This document shows, in pieces, positions 53,111 through 61,954 of a stretch of DNA of 64,000 bases. The notes beneath the pieces are model-generated. The model saw nothing but the letters and a program-made list of their open reading frames with translations, ran no database searches and was not told the DNA's origin. This DNA is from Chitinophagaceae bacterium. Its GTDB lineage: Bacteria > Bacteroidota > Bacteroidia > Chitinophagales > Chitinophagaceae. The position numbers and the translations under genes were made by a program. Location: NCBI GenBank assembly GCA_022843585.1, contig JALHNJ010000009.1:62001-126000 (forward strand), written 5' to 3'. Within the stretch, counting starts at the first letter, position 1. The number at the start of each line of letters is the position of its first letter.

Positions 53111-54343
53111 ATGAAAAAAGCAATCTTATTTCTCGCTTTTTGCCTTTTGGCAAACCTTGTTTTTACCCAAGGCAAAGAAGAAAATCAAAATATTGTCGTC
53201 GGCAAAACAGACAGCATTCAATCAAAAATATTGGGTGAGCAAAGGAAGATTTGGGTACATGTGCCGGAGGGTGCTAACCAAAAGTATCCCGTAGTATATC
53301 TATTAGATGGTGATGGACATTTTTCATCCGTTGTAGGTATGATACAACAATTAAGCAGTATCAATGGCAATACGATGTGTCCCAAAATGATTGTGGTGGG
53401 TATAACAAATACCGACCGAACGAGAGATTTAACGCCAAGTCATATTGATGCCGATCCTCCTTTTATGGACAGTGTTTCCGCTAAAACATCGGGTGGCGGC
53501 GAAAACTTTATTGCTTTTATGGAGAAGGAATTGATGCCGCACATCGAAGCCAACTATCCTACTGCACCTTATAGAATACTCATTGGCCATTCTTTTGGTG
53601 GCCTGGCAGTGATGCAAACTTTTACGCATCACACGGATTTGTTCAATTCATATATCTGCATAGACCCAAGTATGTGGTGGGATAAAGAAAAACTCTTGAA
53701 ACAAACGCAACAGCTTTTGGCAGAAAAAAAAATTGATGGAAAATCATTGTATTTGGGCATTGCCAATACAATGGAGGAAGGTATGGATATAAAAAAGGTA
53801 GTGAGTGATACTGCTGTCGGGACGCAACATATCCGTTCTAATTTGAAATTGCAAGCCGCTTTTGAGAAAAACAAGCAAAATGGATTAAAATATAGCGGCA
53901 AATACTATCCCGATGATACGCATGGCTCTGCCCCGCTTATTACCGAATACGATGCGTTACGTTTCTTCTTCGATTTTTTTCCATTAAAATTCGGCATGAA
54001 GGATTATATGGATTCAACTGGTGCTTTGGCTACTAAGTATCAGAATCATTTTGCCAATCTATCTAAAAAAATGAGTTACTCAATACTGCCTGATGAAATG
54101 GAAGTCAATTATATTGGCTATGATTTTTTAGGTAGAAAATTGTATAAAACAGCCGAGAGTCTTTTCAAACTCAATGTGCAGAATTATCCTGAAAGTTTTA
54201 ATGTTTATAACGCTTATTCCGATTATTTTATAGCTATAGGTGATAAGGTAAATGCCAGTATTCAATTGAAAAAAGCCTTAGCAATTAAGGAAAATGAAGG
54301 GTCGAGGAAAAAACTGGAAGACCTTGAAGCTGGTAAGAAATAG
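53111..54343 (+). CDS. Exported alpha/beta-hydrolase esterase (esterase D/IroE type)
   Basis: Signal peptide (MKKAILFLAFCLLANLVFTQ) and an esterase domain with KYPVVYLLDGDGHFSS, nucleophile GHSFGG (Ser about residue 161) and the catalytic His in DDTHGSAPL. The C-terminal 90 residues look helical (TPR-like, LYKTAESLFKLNVQNYPESFN). Related enzymes cut siderophore, feruloyl or S-formylglutathione esters; substrate unknown. ATG 53111 is used; the 5' end of the longer frame overlaps the preceding gene. Confidence 0.86.
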   Translation: MKKAILFLAFCLLANLVFTQGKEENQNIVVGKTDSIQSKILGEQRKIWVHVPEGANQKYPVVYLLDGDGHFSSVVGMIQQLSSINGNTMCPKMIVVGITNTDRTRDLTPSHIDADPPFMDSVSAKTSGGGENFIAFMEKELMPHIEANYPTAPYRILIGHSFGGLAVMQTFTHHTDLFNSYICIDPSMWWDKEKLLKQTQQLLAEKKIDGKSLYLGIANTMEEGMDIKKVVSDTAVGTQHIRSNLKLQAAFEKNKQNGLKYSGKYYPDDTHGSAPLITEYDALRFFFDFFPLKFGMKDYMDSTGALATKYQNHFANLSKKMSYSILPDEMEVNYIGYDFLGRKLYKTAESLFKLNVQNYPESFNVYNAYSDYFIAIGDKVNASIQLKKALAIKENEGSRKKLEDLEAGKK

Positions 54344-54397
54344 GATAGGTCCCTCAGTATTTCCACTATTTTTTAATGAACAAATCAATTTAAAAAA

Positions 54398-54865
54398 ATG
54401 AAAACAATACTGCTTTTGATTGCAATTGTATTGACCGGGCAATCATATGCACAACTTGTAACGTCTATACAGGAGGGCCAATCAATAGGAAAGCATGAGG
54501 CAGTAAAGCAAGCAGTCATAAAACTATTTGACGCATTATCCAACCGTGATTCTGTCAGCTTGAAAGCCCATAGCACAGCGGATATCACCTTGTACGAATA
54601 TGGACAGGTATGGAATATGGACACTCTTATTCTGAAAGCCATTATACAGAATAAGTCAGCAGACTTTAAGCGAACCAATAGTTTTGAGTTTATTACTACC
54701 ACCGTAGATAAGACTACAGCCTGGGTTATTTATCGTCTTCAGTCAATCATAATAAAAGATGGCAGACAAACAACAGCACAATGGCTGGAAACAGTAGTTT
54801 TAGTGAAAGAAAGAAAACAGTGGAAGGTAAAACACCTGCATTCAACACTTATCAAACGAAGTTAA
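54398..54865 (+). CDS. Exported SnoaL/DUF4440-type protein
   Basis: 155 residues: a signal peptide (TILLLIAIVLTGQSYAQ) and an NTF2-like cone fold (VKQAVIKLFDALSNRDSVSLKAH...VWNMDTLI...WVIYRLQSI...GRQTTAQWLETVVLVKERKQWKVKHLHS). Such domains bind small molecules or have isomerase activity. It resembles the C-terminal domain of the amidohydrolase at 39061. Role unknown. Confidence 0.8.
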   Translation: MKTILLLIAIVLTGQSYAQLVTSIQEGQSIGKHEAVKQAVIKLFDALSNRDSVSLKAHSTADITLYEYGQVWNMDTLILKAIIQNKSADFKRTNSFEFITTTVDKTTAWVIYRLQSIIIKDGRQTTAQWLETVVLVKERKQWKVKHLHSTLIKRS

Positions 54866-54959
54866 AAAAATTAAGGAAAAAGGCTGAGTTATGCCTCAAA
54901 GAAATAATATGAAACCCTAAAAAAATAACTAACATCTAATTAATGAAACAACAACGAAT

Positions 54960-56282
54960 ATGAAAAATATTTTCTTCCTCTTTGTTACAGCATGTATCCT
55001 GTTTGCCTGCAACACAAAAAAGTATAAACGTTCTCCAGAAACTTTTTATATGCCTGCAGAGTGGGAGCCGCATGATGCTGTTTGGCTGGGTTGGGAAAAA
55101 GACAGTCTGCGGGGTTATTACCCTGCTGTTGTACACATCATCAAGGCATTGGCACCAAATGTTACAGTGAAAATGGCATTTGATAATGACACCTTACTCC
55201 AAAAAGCGAAAGCATACCTTTTATCACAGGGTATTGACAGCACAATGTATAAGTCTTACATCATGCCGGGTGATCGTTATTGGATACGGGATCATGGAGC
55301 TGCATTTTTGGTAAATGGAAAAGGCGAGTTGGGTGTGGCTGATTTTGCCTGGAACAGTTATGGCTATCCCGGTTTTTTAGAGGTAAAGTATAGTGGCAAT
55401 AAAGACAGTGTAAATCATTACTGGAATTTGCGAAATGAGTTTCGGATGAAAACAGCAACAGTAGACAGCCAGATGGCGGTTGCAGAAGGTGCTGCCATAC
55501 TAAAAACAGATGTTAAGCATGAAGGCGGTGCTATTGAAGTAAACGGAAAAGGCACATTGATTCTATGTGAAGCAACGGTATTTCAGCGAAACCCTGATTT
55601 GAAAAAAGAATATATTGAAACGGAGTTCAAAAGAGTGTTGGGTGTTTCAACGATCATGTGGGTGAAAAAAGGATTGGCTGATGATCCGCACCATTTCTTT
55701 CGCCGCATCACTGCTAATTATTACGGCGGCGGCACAGGCGGGCATACAGATGAATTTGTTCGCTTTGCCGATCCCAAAACCATCCTGCTGGCTTGGGTTG
55801 ATGAAAAAGAAAAAGACCTCAATCCCGTCAACCAAATAAATTATGAACGGATGAATGAGAATTACAACATTCTTAAAAATGCAAAAGACCAGGATGGTAA
55901 ATCATTTACCATTATCAAAGTTCCATTACCTGATTTAATTACAAAAAAGGTGCAGGCAAGAGAAAAGATTGATTCACTCGAAGTAACATTTGATGTTGAT
56001 ATGAAAAGCTTTGTTCCGGCAGAAGCACCAAAAGCCGGCGATAGTATCTTTCGTGTGCCAGCCGGCAGTTATATGAATTACCTGGTAACAAATGGAACGG
56101 TGTTGCTGCCCACTTACACTGCGTATGGTTCTTCCAAAGAAAAAGAAGAACAGGTGCGAAAAATTTTTGAAGAACAGTTTCCGGGAAGAAAACTTGTATT
56201 CATAGATGCGATGATGCAAAACTGGAGCGGTGGCGGCATTCATTGCAGCACTCAGCAACAACCGAAAAAGAAAATGAATTAA
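54960..56282 (+). CDS. Agmatine deiminase/PAD-family lipoprotein
   Basis: Agmatine deiminase-type guanidino-modifying enzyme (agmatine to N-carbamoylputrescine) with motifs MPAEWEPHDAVWLGWE, DRYWIRDHGAAFL, KHEGGAIEVNG, GGTGGHTDEFVRFAD and the nucleophile Cys429 in GGGIHCSTQQQP; the HxD pair is intact. Unlike typical cytoplasmic enzymes it has a lipoprotein signal (lipobox FACN) and so should act outside the inner membrane. Peptidyl-arginine deiminase-like activity is possible. Insertions make it longer than the usual 350-370 aa. Confidence 0.9.
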   Translation: MKNIFFLFVTACILFACNTKKYKRSPETFYMPAEWEPHDAVWLGWEKDSLRGYYPAVVHIIKALAPNVTVKMAFDNDTLLQKAKAYLLSQGIDSTMYKSYIMPGDRYWIRDHGAAFLVNGKGELGVADFAWNSYGYPGFLEVKYSGNKDSVNHYWNLRNEFRMKTATVDSQMAVAEGAAILKTDVKHEGGAIEVNGKGTLILCEATVFQRNPDLKKEYIETEFKRVLGVSTIMWVKKGLADDPHHFFRRITANYYGGGTGGHTDEFVRFADPKTILLAWVDEKEKDLNPVNQINYERMNENYNILKNAKDQDGKSFTIIKVPLPDLITKKVQAREKIDSLEVTFDVDMKSFVPAEAPKAGDSIFRVPAGSYMNYLVTNGTVLLPTYTAYGSSKEKEEQVRKIFEEQFPGRKLVFIDAMMQNWSGGGIHCSTQQQPKKKMN

Positions 56283-56290
56283 ACTGACTT

Positions 56291-57682
56291 ATGAAAAAAA
56301 CATTGATCCTTTTTTGTTTTATTGCATGTATGCAAACAGCTTATGCGCAAAAGCCAAATGTCGATTCCATACTGCAAAAAGTTGCTATAGAAAAAGATGA
56401 AGACAAAAAAGTTGATTTACTCGTTAGCCTGGTAACTGCAGAAATTAATAACAACCCGGAATGGGCTATTGAAACAGGATTAAAACTATTGAACCACTCA
56501 AAAAAAGAAAATAATAATATCGAATTGTCGGTTGCATATTCTTTTTTAGGTCAGGGATACCGGCTGTTGGGAAATAATATTAAAGCTCTTGATTATCATT
56601 TTAAAGGTATTGCTGCAGCAGAAAAAAGCCGCAACTTATCTATTTTGGCCTTTGCTGAAAATCAAGCGGCACATATTTATAGAGACAGGCAGGAGTATGA
56701 TAAGGCAATCAGTTTATACCTGTCAGCAACAGCACATGCAGATAAGGGAAAAAATGAAAAAATAAAAGGTTGGGGGCCTTTAAATTTGGGCGCCACCTTT
56801 CTTGCTACCAATAATTTAGACTCATCATTGATGTATTCACAGAGGTGTTATGAAAATGCTTTACGTGTAAAAAACACATCTAATCTTAGTTTTCTTTTTA
56901 CAAATATGGGTGGAGTGCATAGCAAGTTGGGCAATGCACCGCTTGCCGTTAGTTATTTTAATATGGCAATAAATCAAAGCCTGGGCACATCTAATATCAG
57001 GTATCTTAATTTGGCTTACACAGGTTTGGCAGATCATTATCATCGATTTAAACAGACCGATTCCTGTGTATTCTATGCAAAAAAAGCAATTGCAGTAGTT
57101 AACAATACTTCATTCTTTTACCTGAGCAGCAAACCGGCACAATTGCTTACTGATATTTATGAAAAAACAAATTGCGACAGCACGTTGAAGTATGCAAAAG
57201 TTTATAAAACAGCAGCAGATTCATTAAACAGCAGTAAAGCCAATCAACAAATACAATTAATGACATTTGAAGAAGATTTACGGCAGCAGGAAGTAGCGGC
57301 AGAAAAAATAAAAGAAGAAAAACAGCGAAAGCAAAACATTCAATATGCCTTAATAGCACTGGGCATCCTCACCTTTATTATACTGTTTTTGGCTCTCAGT
57401 CGCCGCCATATCACCAACACAAAACTCATTCAGTTTCTCGGTGTAGTTGCTTTATTATTGGTCTTTGAGTTTTTAAATTTACTCCTCCACCCTTTTTTAG
57501 AACGCATCACCCATCATTCACCGGTGCTGATGTTACTGGCATTGGTTTGCATTGCAGCTTTACTTATACCGTTGCATCATAAATTAGAAAAATGGGCTAC
57601 GCATAAACTAGTAGAGAAGAATAAGCAAATACGACTAGCCAATGCAAAGAAAACTATTGAAGAATTAGAAAAAAGCGAATAA
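56291..57682 (+). CDS. Exported TPR protein with C-terminal membrane helices
   Basis: Signal peptide (ILFCFIACMQTAYAQ), then TPR units across residues 45-270 (for example VAYSFLGQGYRLLGNNIKALDYHFKGI, NQAAHIYRDRQEYDKAISLYL), a coiled coil (QEVAAEKIKEEKQRKQN) and three membrane helices (about 350-440). This is the sensor layout of Bacteroidota TPR-histidine kinases or TPR-LuxR regulators but without an output domain. It may have lost it or act with a partner. Starts eight bases after the deiminase gene. Confidence 0.78.
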   Translation: MKKTLILFCFIACMQTAYAQKPNVDSILQKVAIEKDEDKKVDLLVSLVTAEINNNPEWAIETGLKLLNHSKKENNNIELSVAYSFLGQGYRLLGNNIKALDYHFKGIAAAEKSRNLSILAFAENQAAHIYRDRQEYDKAISLYLSATAHADKGKNEKIKGWGPLNLGATFLATNNLDSSLMYSQRCYENALRVKNTSNLSFLFTNMGGVHSKLGNAPLAVSYFNMAINQSLGTSNIRYLNLAYTGLADHYHRFKQTDSCVFYAKKAIAVVNNTSFFYLSSKPAQLLTDIYEKTNCDSTLKYAKVYKTAADSLNSSKANQQIQLMTFEEDLRQQEVAAEKIKEEKQRKQNIQYALIALGILTFIILFLALSRRHITNTKLIQFLGVVALLLVFEFLNLLLHPFLERITHHSPVLMLLALVCIAALLIPLHHKLEKWATHKLVEKNKQIRLANAKKTIEELEKSE

Positions 57683-57909
57683 CCGTTACAGAGTGTTACC
57701 TTTTTTTTAATTCGCTTGAAAGCAATTGTTTGTAGTTGTTTTATATCACATTTTTGCTCCGAAATTTTTTAAGAAGTTGATTAAATAAAATATGTTACTT
57801 ATTTTTCCAGATATTCCTTACCAGAAGTAAAACAATTACTAAGGTATGATTTAAGCAGCTGTGTGTCACCGAAAGCCATCATTGTAAATCTTAAATTGTA
57901 AACTCACCC

Positions 57910-59895
57910 ATGAAAAAAATCCTCGCTATTAGTATCATTTTGCTATGTACTATTTCCTTGTTTGCACAAAAAGGTAAAGGCAAGAAAAAAGACGACGATA
58001 AAGTAAAAGTTACAGAAGTACCAGTTCCGGTGTTTGGCAAAGTAGATAAGGCAGAGCTGGAAATGAAGCTATGTGAATTTGATGAAAAAGCCGAAGCATT
58101 GGTGTTGTTAGATGATGGGGAGCTAAGTTACATTCCCGGGTTTGGTATGGAATTAAGAAGAACAGTACGAATTAAAATACTTTCTGATAAGGGATTAGAT
58201 TGGGCCAATGTTCATCTTCCATTTAGAAGTGAAGGCAACGCACAGGAAATTACCGGGTTGGAAGCACAAACTCATAACCTTGATAATAACGGAAACATAG
58301 TCGTATCAAAAGTTGAAAAGAAACTTATTTACGATAAAAAAATAAATAAAAAATCTTCTGAAAAGGTGTTCACTTTTCCTGAAGTTAAAGTAGGCTCCGT
58401 TATAGAATATAAATTCAAACATAAAGGAATAGGATTGATAGACTGGTATTTTCAACGCTCCATTCCTGTTAAATACAGCCGCTTTGTTACAGACTTCCCT
58501 ATGGAAATAGAAGTTAGCGTTATACCGCATTGTTCTGGTTCATATACCAGTAGTTCTGAAGACAAAGATGTTCGAACTGTAAAGAAGTATTCCATGAGCA
58601 ATGTGCCGGCGTTTCGGGATGAGCCCTTTATTGTAAACGAAGATTTTTATCGGGACAGGCTCGAAACAAGGGTTATTGCATTTACTATTAACGGTCGCCG
58701 TGAAAGTAGAATTGCTAACTGGGTACAGGTAATTAAATATTTGATGGAAGAAGAAGATTTTGGAGTACAGGTGAAAAAAAATATTCCCCGTACTGCAGAT
58801 TTAGATGAAAAATTAAAGACTGTTACAGCTCCTTATCAAAGAATGAAAACCATATATGAATATGTGCAGGATAATATGCAATGGAATGAATACAAAGGCA
58901 TCTGGGCCCTCGATGGTGTAAAAGCCGCCTGGAAAGATAAAAAAGGAACTTTGGGTGAAATAAACCTCATACTTGTAAACTTACTTAAAGATGCAGGGCT
59001 TAATGCACATCCACTTTTGGTAAGTAGTCACCAAAACGGCATTGTAAATACCGCCAATGCGGGCACCTATGAGTATCCGGGGTTCAACCAGTTTGATAAA
59101 GTAATGGCTTTTGTAGAGATAGGTAAAAAGGTATATGTGCTGGATGCTACAGAAAAAGATATACCGGTTCATCTTTATCCTCCGGATATTTTGGCCACTG
59201 AGGGTTTGCTCATTGAAAAAATTGAAACCTTTGAATGGGGATGGAGGAGTTTGTGGAGTGATGAATTAGCGGCAAAAACAACTATTCAGGTAATTGCAGA
59301 AATAGATTCAACAGGTACTATGAAGGGCGATGCAACAATAACTAGTATGGATTATGCCCGATTAGAAAAACTTCCCACTGTTAAAAAAGGAAAAGATAAG
59401 TATACAGAAAAATATATCACAGGCCTTAATGAAGGTATGACCGTTGAAGAGGTATTGTTTGAAAATCTTGAGTCTGATAGCCTACCATTAATACAGAAAA
59501 TAAAATTTACACAACCATTAAATTCGGCTGGCGAATACACTTATTTTTCATCTAACCTGCTTTCTGGTTTAGAAAAAAATCCATTTGTTGCGGACAGTCG
59601 CTTGTCAGATGTTTTTTTTGGATACAACCAGAGTTACCTCATGTTTGGAAATTTTTTGCTTCCTGAAGGGTATGAACTGGAAACACCACCAAAGAATATT
59701 AAAATGATTATGGCAGACACCAGTATTACTATATCAAGAATAGCACAGGTAGCAGGCGAGCAGTTAATGACCAAAGTACTGATTGAATTCAAAAAACCTA
59801 TTTACCCGGTTAGTCAATATGCCGAACTAAATGAGTTTTATAAAGTACTTTTTGAATTGCTGAATGAACAGTTTGTAATCAGGAAAAAGAAATAA
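57910..59895 (+). CDS. DUF3857 transglutaminase-fold protein, degenerate core
   Basis: Exported (signal ending LFAQ) with the DUF3857 beta-sandwich (about residues 60-260) and a transglutaminase-like region (about 310-430). The catalytic triad is missing: where active members have GxC the sequence reads KGTLGEINLIL with Leu348 for Cys, and the His position in FNQFDKVMAF is Asp. It is probably a binding or scaffold protein. Its gene precedes an intact paralogue by 19 bases. Confidence 0.85.
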   Translation: MKKILAISIILLCTISLFAQKGKGKKKDDDKVKVTEVPVPVFGKVDKAELEMKLCEFDEKAEALVLLDDGELSYIPGFGMELRRTVRIKILSDKGLDWANVHLPFRSEGNAQEITGLEAQTHNLDNNGNIVVSKVEKKLIYDKKINKKSSEKVFTFPEVKVGSVIEYKFKHKGIGLIDWYFQRSIPVKYSRFVTDFPMEIEVSVIPHCSGSYTSSSEDKDVRTVKKYSMSNVPAFRDEPFIVNEDFYRDRLETRVIAFTINGRRESRIANWVQVIKYLMEEEDFGVQVKKNIPRTADLDEKLKTVTAPYQRMKTIYEYVQDNMQWNEYKGIWALDGVKAAWKDKKGTLGEINLILVNLLKDAGLNAHPLLVSSHQNGIVNTANAGTYEYPGFNQFDKVMAFVEIGKKVYVLDATEKDIPVHLYPPDILATEGLLIEKIETFEWGWRSLWSDELAAKTTIQVIAEIDSTGTMKGDATITSMDYARLEKLPTVKKGKDKYTEKYITGLNEGMTVEEVLFENLESDSLPLIQKIKFTQPLNSAGEYTYFSSNLLSGLEKNPFVADSRLSDVFFGYNQSYLMFGNFLLPEGYELETPPKNIKMIMADTSITISRIAQVAGEQLMTKVLIEFKKPIYPVSQYAELNEFYKVLFELLNEQFVIRKKK

Positions 59896-59914
59896 ATTTT
59901 TTGGCTAAAGCAGA

Positions 59915-61837
59915 ATGATGAAAACGATCTTATTTGGCGCAGTATTTTTTTTGATATTGTCTCAGCTAACTGTTTCGGCACAGCCTGGCCCCTACAGTCT
60001 TGCAAACGTTGCAGATGCCCTAAAAAATAAGGCGGCAGTAATAACTCATTTGGAAAACATTACGGTAGAAGCGGAAAATAGCGAAAGAATTACTGTGAAT
60101 GTTCATAAAATTTTTACGGTTGTTAATGAAGATGGAAAAGATGCCCTGCTGTTTAATGAATACTCCTCAAAATATGTTTCATTAGAAGATGCGGAAATTA
60201 AAGTGTACGATGCCATGGGTAAGCAAACCGGGAAGTACAAACAAAAAGAAATGTCTACTGTGGCTATCGGCGAAGGATTAATAGAAGACGGCTACGTAAC
60301 CTATGCCCGTATCTCAACTGCGGCTTATCCGATTACTGTTGAAGTAAAATATCAACTGAAAATAAAAAGCACACTTAGTTTTCCTGACTTTAGATTTATT
60401 AAACCTAAAGAAGGGATTGTTGAATCCAATTACACTATTAAAGCTCCTGTAGAACTGGGTATAAGGTATAAAGCCAAAAACACCTCTATTCAACCAGTAA
60501 TAACGGAGCATGGAAAATATAAAATTTATAAATGGTCAGTAAAAAATTTATCGCCGATCGAGTATGAAGAAGGTGCTGTTTCAAGCAGGGACCGTTATCC
60601 GCATGTAATGATAGTATCAGATAAATTTTCACACTATGGCTTTGAAGGCAACCTTTCTTCCTGGAAAAGCTTTGGCGGCTGGATTAAAAATTTGTACGAA
60701 GGGTTGGATGTGTTACCGGCAGAGCGGCAGCAGTTTTTTACCGCCTTAACAAAAGATGCCCCTAACGATAAGGAAAAAATTAAACGCATATATAATTATA
60801 TGCAGCAAAATTTCAGGTATGTAAGTATACAGTTGGGCATTGGTGGACTAAGACCTTTTTCAGCAGATTTTACCGATAAGAAAAAGTATGGTGATTGTAA
60901 AGCCCTTAGCAATTACATGAAAGCTGCTTTAAAAACAATAGGCATCAATAGCCACGTTGCAATTATTAATGCAGCGTATAATGAAGAACCGGTTGACGCT
61001 GATTTTCCTGCTAATAACTTCAACCATGTAATACTTTGTGTACCCGCACCAAATGACTCAATCTGGCTGGAGTGCACCAGCTCAACTGCCGGGTTTAACG
61101 AACTGGGAACATTTACCGAAAATAGAAACGCCTTATTAATTACCGACGAAGGGGGGGTGTTAGTGGCTACACCAAAAAGTAATTCTTTTGCCAATACACT
61201 CTCCAGTCACACTATGGTTACAATGGACAATGATCTATCTGGATTAACAGAAACTGTATTTAGCGCCAAAGGTTCATTTAAAGATCTTATGAATGATATT
61301 TTAAAAGACACTAAAGACAATCAAAAACAGGCACTGGTCTTTTATTTTGGTTTCAAACAACCTGATGGATTTATTTTAAGCAAAGAAGATGCTGCAGATA
61401 TTCATAAAACAAAACTAAAAATGGCCTTATCTAAAGTGCCGGAGTTTACTGCAGGCGAAAAATTATTTATCAATCCCAGAACATATAAATTATGGTCCTC
61501 AACGCTTCCAAAAGCTGATAGCAGGAAATTAGATTATTATTTTCGTTACCCTTTTGAAAAAAACGATACGACTATTTTAAAACTTCCTGCGGGAACAAAG
61601 ATTGATGCCCTTCCAAAAGAAAATAAGTTTAGTTGCGGCTATGCTACTTACCATTCAACGTTTTGGTTCAATGAATCAGAAAACTCTGTTTACGCTGTCA
61701 CCTCTTTAATCCTTAAACAACACAAAATCCCTGCTACTGATTATGCATCTGTAAAAAAATTTTTTGGTGACATTCTGCAAGATCATTCGCAAAAAATAGT
61801 GGTATTAAAACCTGCGGGAGAGAAGAAGGGGTTTTAA
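59915..61837 (+). CDS. DUF3857 transglutaminase-fold protein, intact core
   Basis: Exported paralogue of the previous gene, 640 residues. DUF3857 sandwich (about 40-240) then a transglutaminase-like core with the Cys-His pair: YGDCKALSNYMKAAL (Cys328) and NFNHVILCV (His371), followed by WLECTSS as the acidic position. Likely protease, deamidase or cross-linking activity in the periplasm; substrate unknown. MMKT: start at 59915 or 59918. Confidence 0.87.
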   Translation: MMKTILFGAVFFLILSQLTVSAQPGPYSLANVADALKNKAAVITHLENITVEAENSERITVNVHKIFTVVNEDGKDALLFNEYSSKYVSLEDAEIKVYDAMGKQTGKYKQKEMSTVAIGEGLIEDGYVTYARISTAAYPITVEVKYQLKIKSTLSFPDFRFIKPKEGIVESNYTIKAPVELGIRYKAKNTSIQPVITEHGKYKIYKWSVKNLSPIEYEEGAVSSRDRYPHVMIVSDKFSHYGFEGNLSSWKSFGGWIKNLYEGLDVLPAERQQFFTALTKDAPNDKEKIKRIYNYMQQNFRYVSIQLGIGGLRPFSADFTDKKKYGDCKALSNYMKAALKTIGINSHVAIINAAYNEEPVDADFPANNFNHVILCVPAPNDSIWLECTSSTAGFNELGTFTENRNALLITDEGGVLVATPKSNSFANTLSSHTMVTMDNDLSGLTETVFSAKGSFKDLMNDILKDTKDNQKQALVFYFGFKQPDGFILSKEDAADIHKTKLKMALSKVPEFTAGEKLFINPRTYKLWSSTLPKADSRKLDYYFRYPFEKNDTTILKLPAGTKIDALPKENKFSCGYATYHSTFWFNESENSVYAVTSLILKQHKIPATDYASVKKFFGDILQDHSQKIVVLKPAGEKKGF

Positions 61838-61857
61838 TTTTGTTTTGATAACAGCCG

Positions 61858-61927
61858 TTTCACGCAGCGAACGCAAAGGTGCGGCAACTGCTGCGTCCAC
61901 AGTATTCGCTGTGTTCGCTGCGAGAAA
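61858..61927. repeat. 70-bp GC-rich inverted repeat
   Basis: TTTCACGCAGCGAACGCAAA (61858-61877) pairs imperfectly with a region near 61907-61927 (TGTGTTCGCTGCGAGAAA). The sequence is much more GC-rich than its surroundings and is of the kind dispersed between genes in many Bacteroidota. It lies between the last DUF3857 gene and the acylase gene and could act as a terminator hairpin. Confidence 0.55.
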
Positions 61928-61954
61928 GAAAGAAATAATTCTTAACTTTTCCGC

